From NCBI GenBank assembly GCA_948146395.1, contig OX411544.1, positions 96,149,232-96,213,231 of the forward strand: 64,000 nucleotides of DNA. The letters run 5' to 3'. Positions 54,110-64,000 of the stretch are shown one piece after another (position 1 is the stretch's first letter; every line of letters begins with the position of its first letter). Source of the DNA: Fragum whitleyi (taxonomy: Eukaryota; Mollusca; Bivalvia; Cardiida; Cardiidae). Under the pieces are notes generated by a model, which did not search any database, was not told where the DNA came from, and saw only the letters and a program-made list of their open reading frames with translations. A program made the translations under genes and the position numbers.

Positions 54110-55040
54110 CGCTATCGAAAAAATGTGTGACCAGTTAGGACAACGTATATATATGGACAGACAAAGCCAATCCATTGCTAATTGTCGGCACCTCATCCAG
54201 ACACTCATTCATGTCTCATGTCAAAATTCATATTCAACGATGAAAGAATTTGCGTTTTACTCCTAACTTTAGAATTACCAGTTCTTTTTCAAAACATCAA
54301 CGCCCATAAAATTTTATACACTGTCGGGATACAAAGTACATTTGCGTTGTTTGTTCGTTTGTCCGTCTCTTTCCTTCTTCATTTCTTGTGAACGCTAATC
54401 GGTAATGCTTGAACCGGATGAAGCCTCATAAATACGTCATGTAAATCAGTCCTGTGATGGCCGAAATTGTGCCCACTGCACATAAGTTTGATGAAGTCTA
54501 TTAGGATACACATTATCGTTTTCATGAATTTTTAGAAACATTCTTCTTCCATATCTAAGAAATTGTAACAATAAACTTTGAATTGTCATTATTATATAAG
54601 ATTGATTCAGAACTTAACAACTGTAAAAAGTGCAATTTTAACATTTTCATTATCACACGAATTTATAAACAAAATGATTACATCAAGTGTAAAGTAAAAT
54701 GCTTTATGTATGTCTCTATCTTATTTTCTTAACATCGTAAAGGCTACGTTGTAGCCAGTTATATGCACGAGCACACATGTTCACCAAAACAAGTCGAAGA
54801 TATTTTGTTCGCCATAAGAGCTTGACTGATCGTAGTGATATAATTGTCACCAAAATTGTATTCCCGTTATCAATTGTGCTGCTTTTGTGATCAAATACAA
54901 CATTTTAACAAATAAACTCGCCACAATTGGTTCTAGGAAGTCATTACTGGAAGTATACCTTTTCTGAATGTTGTTTACCAGGACAATCGCAGGTAAACCT
55001 ACAATTCATACAACACTTATATGCGCCACAAAAACAGTTT
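54110..55040. other. PPP4R3 intron 1, nothing identified
   Basis: No exon or repeat recognised in this AT-rich stretch. Confidence 0.45.
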
Positions 55041-55042
55041 GA

Positions 55043-57893
55043 TCAGTTCTTCGTATTGCATATTAATGACTTTTTAATCATTTTTTTATCCATGTGTTCA
55101 GTTATGAGGTCATTTAATACAGTTTCCCTCATACAAAATTGTCTCCCACTTCGACCAATTTCCTGCCAATAGGAGAGTATACTCTTTGGGGCACCCCAGT
55201 GTATTACGACCCGTACATCTGGAATGTTTATACCCATTCCAAATGCAACCGTGCACACCAAAATGCGGATTGTAGCGCATGTAGATGAGAAGTTCCTGAT
55301 GATCCAGTCTTTTGTATTTTCATCTGTACTGCTGTGGTACATTTCTATCATCCTGCATCTGCTCTCCTTCTTTCTGTCCACATATGCCTCTAGGTCTAGA
55401 CTGTCCACAAGCCATGTCAAGATAGGCCTATTATAGACAGCTGAGTAGGTTCTGTAAAGTAAAAATATTTCATACTTACTAATAAACTCTGTGTTGTTAC
55501 TATGTGTTGTGACACATCTTAGAATATTTGTTAAATCAGCAAAAACATAAAAAAAATGAAAATTTGTATAACAATACTCAAGTCCTTTGTGCTGTTCAAT
55601 CTCAATGTAGTACACCGCCAAATAAATCATTGTGGGTGCCATTTAAGGCCCTGTTTTGTCCTGGAAGCATAAAATGTATGACTACGGATGGTAAATATTA
55701 ATACTTGAAACTGAAGCTATACAAATACAACACACACACACGAATGCTTTAACACTTAAAACCAAGAAAATCAGGTATAACACATAGTTTTTCAATGTAT
55801 GGAAATCAAAAGCAAATATGACTCTACTATTGAAATGTTCATCGGTTTATCTCTCTGTCAGCTCCGGAAGGGGTAAAAAAATAATCGACGAAAAAAACGA
55901 CCATAACATCATCATTACCATAGGCAACGCTAATGACATTAGTTTTAAAAGGGCTTGGCCTCAATTTTAACAATTTTCAAGTCATATAGTTTGGGTTAAG
56001 AACAAAACCATGGATTGCTGATTTCTCTCACCACATGATCACAAATGAGCCTTCAGTTACTAATCCGCCAGAGTATAATTATTATATATCATACGACTCA
56101 CCTGCAAAATACGATTGTCTTTTTTGTATTTCTTTTCTTAGTGGCAAAGTATTGAAGCAACCATTTCAGCTCGAGTTCGTAGTCTTGCTTTGATTGTCTA
56201 ACTTCCAAGTAAATGTTGGGTCTGGTGTAGTAAACAAATTATATTATGTATTTATCGTAATTATTAAGCTTCATTAACTTTGAAAAAGAAAACAAAACAA
56301 ACAAAAACACACAAATGCATAAATTGATTTTTATTAAGAGGTGAAAATAAATATTTTTTTGTATTTCATGGAGGTAGAAGGTGTGCGGAGTAGATTTTAA
56401 GATAAGTGCTCGACCCAATCTCTTTATCTTATATTTATTTAACAGATTTCCCAGATGGTCCCTTTTCGCGTGACGGGTCACATATATGAAGATGGTAGAA
56501 ATGTAAAATGATTTTGTTTAGCGTTACATATATTCCATCTGTGCAATGTAATAACTAGTAAAAGTTGCTGGATGCCGCTATCATCTTCGTCTTACTAGTA
56601 ATTTCAACAAGAGCTTCGCTCCGCTGGGGCTTGTCAGTAACCTTGGCTTGTCAGTAACGTGAGCTTGAATAATAGCTAAAAATATTTCAGACAGACAGAC
56701 GGACAGCTGGTGCCATAACATAGTATGACCTTTTTAGTGTAAATTGAAAATGATTTTATGCACAACTATATGCCAAACAGTTATTTTGCAAGTTTCAGTT
56801 CATTCCAATTCCAAGTGTGACGAGTTGCTCACAAAAGAAATATAGTGAATTTCAATCAATTCAAGGGCAGATAATACAAGAAAGAGCAAAGCTATTTGAA
56901 TTTCTGAAGTCTTATGCACAACCAAAGATCAGGGTTACATTATGGCAAGATTCATTTCAATCAAATAAAATTTGTTGGTGTTGTGCACACACACGTCAAA
57001 AAATCTGTAAATTTAAACAATTTTGTGAAGTAAAGGGCAGATAAATCAGGAACTACTTTAAATATGAAAATATATTTAGTCCTTAGCACAAATAGACAAT
57101 CTACAGAGTCATTATGGCAAGTTTCCTTTCATTCCCATCCAAAATGTAGGAGAAAATGAGCTGACAAGAAATTTTGTTTTTCATCAACTCAAGGGCAGAT
57201 AATCCAAGATAACTTCAGAATGACTGGAGCATTTTGAATTGAAAAGTCTTATGCAACACTAGACATCATAGAGAATATTATCTAGTTTCAGCTCATTTCA
57301 ATTCATAGTTAAGGAGGAGTTGCACACAAAATACAGTGATTTTCGTTTAATTCAAGGGCAGATTATTCAAGATTTTTCAGGAATGACTGGAGCAATTTGA
57401 ATTTCAAAGGTTCTATGCGCAACTAGTTCATCAGGAAAACTCGGTGAAAATTGTGAAAGATAATGAGTTCCAAAATATTGTGGTACTATTACGGGTCCAC
57501 TATTTTAAGTCGACCGCTATCGAGCATGTATTACAAAATTTGCCGTAAATGACGGAGGTCAACTGTGCACTTATGGTTAAGATGTGCAGTTTGATTGGTC
57601 AATCGATCATTCGTTTGATAGCCGCAATCTCCACCATAAGTTATCTTTAATCTTTAGATACTTGTCATTAAAGCTGCCTAGATTATTTTAAAAACTTACC
57701 TGATCTAGCATAAGCGGCAAAAGGGTGTAACACATGCTCTTTCCAAATCCCGTAGGTAGAATGGCAACAGTATCCTGTTTGGCAAGCAGTGCATTTAAAA
57801 CTACAATCTGTTCCTTTTTCAATGAATAATCAAAACAAAAGCGCGAATCCGTTTGCAATCAGTAGCAATTCTTGCAGCGTCCATTTTTGTCAT
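55043..57893 (-). pseudogene. RecQ-like DNA helicase, broken
   Basis: Three exon-like pieces on the minus strand. 57700-57893: YSLKKEQIVVLNALL and Walker A LPTGFGKSMCY, donor GTAAGT. 56102-56221: RPNIYLEVRQSKQDYELELK to KKTIVFCR, donor GTGAGT. 55043-55451: [18 protein letters not shown] onward, with motif [21 protein letters not shown] and motif [12 protein letters not shown]. The joins between pieces two and three fit in phase. Two faults: no exon for motifs Ia, II (DEAH) and III is visible between pieces one and two, and the N-terminal frame (MDAARIATDCKRI) is two bases out of step with the Walker A frame at CGCGC near 57843. After GRSGR the frame runs on for about 29 residues unlike RecQ. 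I read it as a degenerate copy; a missed exon or assembly error is possible. Confidence 0.7.
56239..57690. repeat. Intervening repeats in the RecQ-like locus
   Basis: Fragments of a MITE end (GATGGTCCCTTTTCGCGTGA at about 56455) and a repeat opening AACAAGAGCTTCGCTCCGCT at 56608, followed by three diverged monomers with TTCAAGGGCAGATAATMCAA up to about 57420. A half GTGGACCCGT MITE follows (ACTATTACGGGTCCACTATT, about 57484). Confidence 0.6.
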
Positions 57894-58107
57894 CTGCATG
57901 AAATGCCTCGTACACCGGTATATAATGACTCGTTGTTTCCAGATAAAGTCTGCGCACACGAAAATTTGTTGACCATTACTCAAAAATGCTTTGTTTCATG
58001 ATAACGACTAATTAAAACATTAATTACTTAATCCAAATTCTGCACAGCGCTAAAAAGGGATTACTGCTTGATGCATAATTATGTTTAAATAAAACAAAAG
58101 TGTAAAA

Positions 58108-58817
58108 ATGGATTGCGTAAATTGTGGGCGGCAGTTTGATAAACGAAGCAAAGGCTTCAAAAGAGAAGCTCTTGTAGGTACGTCTCGGACGTCGCAGGAT
58201 ATACGTGATATATTTGACACTACAATTACGCCAAGATTGGACAAGGACCAAAGATTTCTATGTGACGGGTGTGAAAAACCTTTTAAGTTAGCAGAGGCAG
58301 GTCATCGAGCAAGAAAGGAACTGTTCGGAAAAACGGACCACTTCGGTTATATCGGAGTGAAAGGAAAAAAAATCTTCCTCTTGAAACATCAACTCCAGCA
58401 AAACTACCAAGAACATTACAATCTTTGAAATCATCTATGGTAAGTATTTCGCACGATCTCTTCATTTTCCATCACTCGCTCTTTTTAGTTCATCTGAGCA
58501 CACCAGCAACACTTGATCGACATGGTAAACTTGCTGGGGTCCTTTCACAAACAATGGACCAGAAATATGCAACACTTGTTGATGTTGAAAAAAGACCGTT
58601 CGGTGGGAAAAGGCAGGATATCAAAAGCGATGACATGTCTCTTTTCATATCGCACCTGTGGCGAGAAAAACTAACAGAATTTGTGCCAGGCAGGGCACAT
58701 AAATCTTTTCCGAACATAACTTCCATAATTGAGATGAAGGACATGGACAAATATGGAGTGAAGATGCATAAGCTAAGCAAAAGACTAGATAAAAGAATAC
58801 GAGTGGTTGCAAATTAA
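58108..58817 (+). CDS. Unrecognised two-exon zinc-ribbon gene, possibly frameshifted
   Basis: I do not recognise this family. Exon 1 opens MDCVNCGRQFDKRSKGFKRE and later has FLCDGCEKPF, a CxxC...CxxC pair. The frame stops at 58428, but a shift of one in the run of eight A residues at about 58367-58374 would continue as LETSTPAKLPRTLQSLKSSM to an exact GTAAGT donor at 58441. A second open segment after the CTTTTTAG acceptor (about 58488) reads ATLDRHGKLAGVLSQTMDQK through RPFGGKRQDIKSDDM to RLDKRIRVVAN, stop at 58817. It is divergent from the RecQ-like piece, 215 bp apart, suggesting a shared promoter or one mobile cassette. Exon limits are inferred. Confidence 0.5.
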
Positions 58818-59470
58818 ATTGCCGATTTTGTTTTGAATACAATATGACAGTCTTGGTGAATTTGTGTGCATTTTTTCAGGAATATAGCATAAGATATATT
58901 TGTAAGTGAAATTCAAAAAGAACATCTCGACAAGCACAAGCCATATCGCACATTGTTTTTTAATTTCTATATACATCATTTTTACTAACTGTGTGGGAAA
59001 ATATCGGTTCCATTTCCACGATGAAAAAAATCACGAAAAAAGTGGATCCCTCTTTATCGAGCCTATCAGGCAAATCGAGAGTTACGAGTGACTCAAAGTG
59101 AATTGAGAAGTTGTTGACCAACCCTATCAATAAATGTATAAATGTTCGAAAATGTTTAACCAAGTGCTGACACTTTTACAGAAACATCCCGTCGTTGTAA
59201 CTTCAGCTTCAGGAAAAACAACAACTGAGGCGTCTTTAGAGCTGTTATATAGTAAATACAGAAATACAGTTATCCGGTAGTGAATTAAAGAAAAAAGATT
59301 AGTGTGTATGACGTTTCGTGGCGTTAGAATGTTTAAGAAAATAAAATGTTTTAATAGTAATATTTTCATATCTAGTTCAAGTTTTTAAGGCGCCCATTTT
59401 GACTGATACCTAGTTCCAGTCAGTATTAAATATTCCTTTGTCTATTTTCTAAGATTTTCTTGTTCAAAGA
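58818..59470. other. No feature identified
   Basis: No coding, RNA or repeat signal that I can support. Confidence 0.4.
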
Positions 59471-59474
59471 GCAG

Positions 59475-59640
59475 AGGTGCGTTTTTTAGAGCAAGATGAA
59501 AAATCCCGCTAAATTAGATTTTTAAGACGTCATTAGAAACAATTTTCAATACTTTGAGTGAAAACATTCGACGTCGTCAAAGCTACTCATTTTAAGCCAA
59601 TGCAAAACCATCTTCGTTTCCTCATTAAGATATTCATATA
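59475..59640. repeat. Half copy of GAGGTGCGTTCGTTAGAG MITE
   Basis: CAGAGGTGCGTTTTTTAGAG through AACCATCTTCGTTTCCTCAT; the right arm is missing. Confidence 0.72.
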
Positions 59641-60270
59641 GTGTGATTTGTTTTACCCGAACTTAAACTCGCTCATTTAAATGAATTAAAATCCGACGAA
59701 TTCTACTCGGTATTGATCGTGCTGTGTTCGTACTTTGTTCAGCTTAAACTTCGGGTCCTATGTAAACTATATACTTAGACAAAGTCTATAAGTGTAACTT
59801 TAAATAACAGTTGCCGTAAGAGCTCAAGGGGCAAGAACGCCAGCACAATAGTCTTATTTACATCTTCGGTATTTTTGCGCGAGTTCGAGACTCGAAAAGA
59901 CCATTCTTTATCTTTTTTTTGTCCTTTTTTTTGTTTCGTATTTTTTTTACTTTTCTTGAGAGTTTGTGTTGTTTATGTGCGTATCTGTATTTTCTTGAAT
60001 CTATAAATTCATTATTTTCATTTTTTTCATTTATCATTTTAATTTAACTATTATTTGTTTAGTTATTATATCGTTTAAGTTGGTATTTATAAATACCTGT
60101 TTAACGACAATTTGCCTCATTATCATTAATACAAACTTATTTTTTTTTTATTCTTGTATTAAAAAAGATGTAACATTTTTCTGGCCCCAAAGTCTGTCTA
60201 TCGCCTTTAATTAAGGTAAATACTGTTTCGATCTATTTGCTTATACATTACTTAATCATTTTTTCTGCAA
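59640..60270. other. T-rich stretch, nothing identified
   Basis: Strong T bias on the plus strand (many TTTTTT runs at 59910-60150). No gene signal. Confidence 0.4.
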
Positions 60271-60274
60271 GCCC

Positions 60275-60490
60275 TGGGTTTAATACACGACAGTCCTTCT
60301 TTCCGACTATTTGTCTCCCACTTATGAGTCGATACTCTTAGACCTATGACGGATAGCAGCTGATGACTAAGAAAGGGTGTAATGTCAGTACTGGTGAGAG
60401 AAATACCAGGAATTCATTGTCGGGTGCTGACGACACCGCTGTATAATTGAAAATTTGTTAAGAACGGCTTATAACCCCATTCAAACAAAA
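60275..60490 (+). repeat. SINE fragment, plus orientation
   Basis: GACTATTTGTCTCCCACTTA, GGTGAGAGAAATACCAGGAA and CATTCAAACAAAACAAAC match the body and tail of the 30370 SINE. Confidence 0.72.
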
Positions 60491-60718
60491 CAAACACACT
60501 TTTAAAGTAGTGAAAGTGTTTTTCGTTTCTCTTTATTTCTTTTTTGGTGAAACAAAATGAAGTTTGCAATAAATTAAAAAAAATATTCCATAAATTCGGT
60601 TTTGGGCGATCTAGATATATAGACAACTTCATAAAGTAGTTATTTGGTTTAAGTTGTCTGACGATGAAATTATGAATTCAAAAGAAAAAAATCCTAAACG
60701 ATTGGTGTGAGATTCGAA

Positions 60719-60975
60719 GTGCGTTCGTTAGAGCGAGATTCTTAAGATTCTTATTAAGATTTTTAAGATAAAGCGTTCGGTAGAGTGAGATTTTTAAGCC
60801 GCTTAATAAGAATCTTAAGATATCTCAATGAGGAAACGAAGATGGTTTTGTATTGGCTTAAAACGAGTAGTCGAACGTCGAATGTTTTCACTCAAATTAT
60901 CGAAAATCGTTCATTATGACGTCTTAAAAATCTTATTAAGTGGAATTTTTCATCTTGCTCTAACGAACGCACATC
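60719..60975. repeat. GTGCGTTCGTTAGAG palindromic MITE with partial internal duplication
   Basis: The ends are GTGCGTTCGTTAGAGCGAGA and CTTGCTCTAACGAACGCAC. The left arm contains a second GATAAAGCGTTCGGTAGAGT start, the same rearrangement amplified at 53573-54100. Confidence 0.82.
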
Positions 60976-61673
60976 TGGTCCGCCAACATAATAGCTTACT
61001 GCGCTACCGCTACGGTATCTACCATGAACATGCTATAATTGACGGAGAGATTATATACATTTGATTCTGTAGCACGCCTTCTGTGAATCAAGCGATAGTG
61101 AACGACATTTAGCGAGGTATTATCGGAATCGTATTCATGAGCTCATTAGATATGCATGCATAAAGGTCAGATTCGAGTTAAACTTAATGAAGAATCTTAA
61201 TGAGATTCTTAAGAATATTAACCTAAGAAACGCACCTCTGAACAATTTTCGTGAAAAACATAAAAGGGAGACATGAGGGATATTGCGAAGAAGGATTGTC
61301 GCCGTTCAAGCGTTGACTCGAAGTAAACATATACCGCGTACCATCTAACAACTGCTTAATTGCATACAACAACAACGAGGTCACGCATTCTTTCCAGATA
61401 ACGATTTAAATGGCTGTGTCGGGGAGAGTCGTCGGATTTAATGTCGAGTTTTACACTCGCAAATGGAAATTTCCTTCGAAAAATGTTGATAACTAGTTGA
61501 TATTTACATAAATTAATAATAGAGGACATAAAGATCGCGTATTTATTAATATTCTGTGAACATACACAGTTAACAGGTAGGCTACTCCGAGTACCTAACT
61601 TTCTCACGGAAAAGATGCAATCGTATTGAGACGTTACAATGAAATATGTAACGTTCAAAATTGAGACTACCCT

Positions 61674-61875
61674 TAACTTTTACCAGTCAGTGGGTCTGGT
61701 AAACTTAAAATATTCACCAGACCGAATTAAATTTCACCAGACGGAACAATAGAACACATTGTGTATGGGGCTAGATTTTACAGGTCAGTCGGTCCTGTAG
61801 TGTATTCATGCCTTACTTGTCGGACCGACATGAATTTTACCAGACATGTCAGTGGGACCGTCAGTATTTCGTGAA
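61674..61875. repeat. CAGTCAGTGGGTCTGGTAAA repeat
   Basis: ACCAGTCAGTGGGTCTGG, CACCAGACCGAATTAAATTT, CAGGTCAGTCGGTCCTGTAG and CAGACATGTCAGTGGGACCG form several short direct and inverted matches. The family was not identified. Confidence 0.5.
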
Positions 61876-62589
61876 GTCTGCCATACAACCCACACATAAT
61901 GACATTTACATCACATATTCTGTCCCTCAGCTGATGAACTTGCAACACAGTTTATTATTTTTTTTCTTGAAAAGTTGCTTAATGAGGGTAGGATCAACAG
62001 AAGACTGGTATGCTGAGGATATGTGTGTGTGCTAAGTGTAACACACTTTGTTCTCAATCCACATGGAGTTTTTGTCAGTGTGAAACTTGAAGGTCCTCAC
62101 TCTTTGAAAGCTACCATCAGAGTGTCAGTATACCTCATGGCTTGTCCAACACCGGCTGGGCACCAGCAACGATAGGTAACCCATGATGCAACATACAATT
62201 AGACTGGTACCCTGTATGAAACATCTAAATATGCCCTTTCACTTCAGCCCATCATGCTGAGCAAAGAAAAGACAAATTACACCTGAAATCAGAGTTACAC
62301 TTTATTCCACTGATTTTTATCAGAAAAATAACTTCAGAGTGTGATTAATTTTATGCCTGCCTGTGTAGGGATTCATATTGGCATCGGCCATTTGCCAAAC
62401 AAAAGTTATAATGGCTGAGAAAAATGTTTAACTGGGCCATTAGGGCAGAGGGAAAATATGGTTACAAGACAAAAAGACCGAGCAAAACTTGAAAGAAATC
62501 AGACAAAAATGGAAATTTCAATTTATCAATAAATAAAAACTCACTGATCTCTGCTCAGAGAAAGTTATCTCATTATACCCCCCACAATG

Positions 62590-63000
62590 ATGAATGAAGT
62601 TAGGGGGGGGGGTTACTGGAATCGGGTTGTCCGTCCATCCGTAGACATAATTTTGTGTCCTTTTCTCCTCCCGCAGTTTTGAACCAATTTTGCTGAAATT
62701 TTATCAGGTTGTTTCCCATATATGAAGTTGTGCACCTGCAATTTTCATCCTGATCCAGTCATTAGTTTCAGAGTTGTGCCACTTTGAACTTCTTAAGAAG
62801 GGTGGGAGTAGTCCAAATTTTGTGACCTCTTCTCCTCCCACAGTTTTCGACAAATTTTGCTGAAATTTTATCAGGTTGTTTCCCATCATATGAAGTTTTG
62901 CACCTGCAGTTTTCATCCTGATTCAGTCATTAGTTTTAGAGTTATGCCACTTTGAACTTTTTAGGAGGGGGGGGGGGGGGGGAGTAGTCAAAATTTAAAA
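62590..63000. repeat. Tandem-monomer repeat with G-run
   Basis: Two copies, about 180 bp apart, of TTCTCCTCCCRCAGTTTT, GCTGAAATTTTATCAGGTTG and TCATTAGTTTYAGAGTTRTG, with poly-G tracts at 62605-62613 and 62967-62982. Confidence 0.75.
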
Positions 63001-63009
63001 TTGCAAAAC

Positions 63010-64000
63010 TCAGTTACCATTAGGGGAGCTACCAAATTTGGTAAGTAACATCATCTTGTTGTTATCATGTTGCAAAAAGATCATGTACTGAAAGCACTTA
63101 TACTGGGACATAGCCTTGGTAGGACAATGCCCTAGTGGGGGATATGAGTCCGCTCTGCGACAGTTCTAGTTGATGCCTTGAATATTCCATATCAAAAGCT
63201 GCATGTTTTAAATCAAACAGTGAATTACCAGTTAACTGAATGATTCTTTATTTAGAAACATGAAATACCAAAAGTTGTTAATTTTATCTAACTATCAGAT
63301 TCTGGATGTTCAGCGAAATTTTATAAACACTGTTTAAACCCCACTTTGTCTTACAAAAAAAAAGGGGATTTTGAATGGAGATGACTTCAAGGTAATAATA
63401 AATTTTCAATAATTTGACTTGTTCTTCATAGAAATTTTTGTGCCAGATAAACTTTCGTCTGCACAATTTTTGAAGCAGAATATTCTTAAAAATAGTCCTG
63501 TTTTGATAGCAAAAAAATAATGTAGATGTATTCTTCCCTTGGAATGAAATATTTGATTCCAAATTTTTTTTAAAAAATACATCCTGTTTATCTTAACATG
63601 AACAAAAATAATTTGTAGCTGACAGGTCAACTGTACGAGTAACAGGACAAAACATTATTTCGATATTCCATGTTGGGATTTCAGGAATTTTTTTTTGAAG
63701 TAAGGAATTTTTAGCACCCTCCCCCCACACCCCACCCCAACCCCGGCACACAATCACCTTCCTTTTTTGCACATTTTTTGCACACATTGTAAATGCTTGT
63801 TTCCTTGTTAAATATTAGTTAATTTTTTGCTCCAAAAGTCCATGGTTCTGGTTGGTTCTCTAAGAATATACGACTTCCAAGCCTTAAAACCTGTAGCTTT
63901 GACTTAAAGCTGTAGGGACGAGCTTCTTTTACCTTCATTGAATAAATTATTGGAACTAATATGAGAAAATGTGGAATTCTATTTGAAATCAGTCCTTAGA
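63010..64000. other. No feature identified to window end
   Basis: AT-rich sequence with a C-rich patch at 63720-63745. No coding exon of PPP4R3 or any other gene recognised. Confidence 0.45.

Noticed and set aside
54927..55436. Plus-strand frames of 70-81 residues
   Set aside because: Antisense to the RecQ-like exon, with no conserved motif.
55043..58817. RecQ-like piece plus zinc-ribbon gene as a Helitron
   Set aside because: The helicase motifs are RecQ-type, not Pif1-type, and no Rep/HUH motif or Helitron end was found.

Overview
This is a window of eukaryotic, AT-rich nuclear DNA. Coding exons are short, split by GT/AG introns, and set in dense short interspersed repeats. The repeat families (tRNA-headed SINEs, palindromic MITEs, and elements starting near ACAAGAG or ending near TTTTTAGCTC) look like those of bivalve mollusc genomes; that is an inference from recognition, not a search.

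Host genes. (1) 130-1502, plus strand: the last three coding exons of a TMEM160-like small membrane protein, whose 5' end lies before the window. (2) 10071-37843, minus strand: a complete DDX28-like mitochondrial DEAD-box RNA helicase. I rebuilt 14 coding exons with matching splice phases, giving a 547-residue protein with every helicase motif. (3) 51918-52065, plus strand: the first coding exon of PPP4R3 (SMEK/Falafel), a regulatory subunit of protein phosphatase 4. The rest of that gene is not visible and should lie beyond 64000. (4) 55043-57893, minus strand: broken RecQ-like helicase exons, divergent from an unrecognised zinc-ribbon gene at 58108-58817. This pair looks like a decayed mobile or duplicated cassette inside the first PPP4R3 intron.

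Most notable object. A 9,661-bp Mutator-like DNA transposon (MULE) fills 41592-51252. It has 67-bp terminal inverted repeats, a perfect 9-bp target duplication (GTGATAACC), and an array of TACCGGATTAA motifs inside its left end. It carries two intact-looking plus-strand genes. One is a two-exon SGNH/GDSL hydrolase. The other is a spliced transposase joining an N-terminal PHD finger, an OTU cysteine-protease domain and a DDE catalytic core with CxxH. The element inserted about 370 bp upstream of a YY1-type promoter motif of PPP4R3.

Second notable object. Fragments of three DDX28 exons have been copied locally inside the gene. Exon 11 is the extreme case: a 70-bp unit holding its 3' splice site and first 56 coding bases repeats about 14 times (16064-17110). 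Only the last copy leads into a complete exon, so the spliceosome must pass many near-identical decoy acceptors.

The remaining sequence is layered repeats: tandem-monomer elements (4827-5911, 7752-9431, 20325-22010), a 2.1-kb foldback element (38409-40502), about ten MITE families with clear nesting, and SINEs. About half of the intergenic and intronic length holds nothing I can name.
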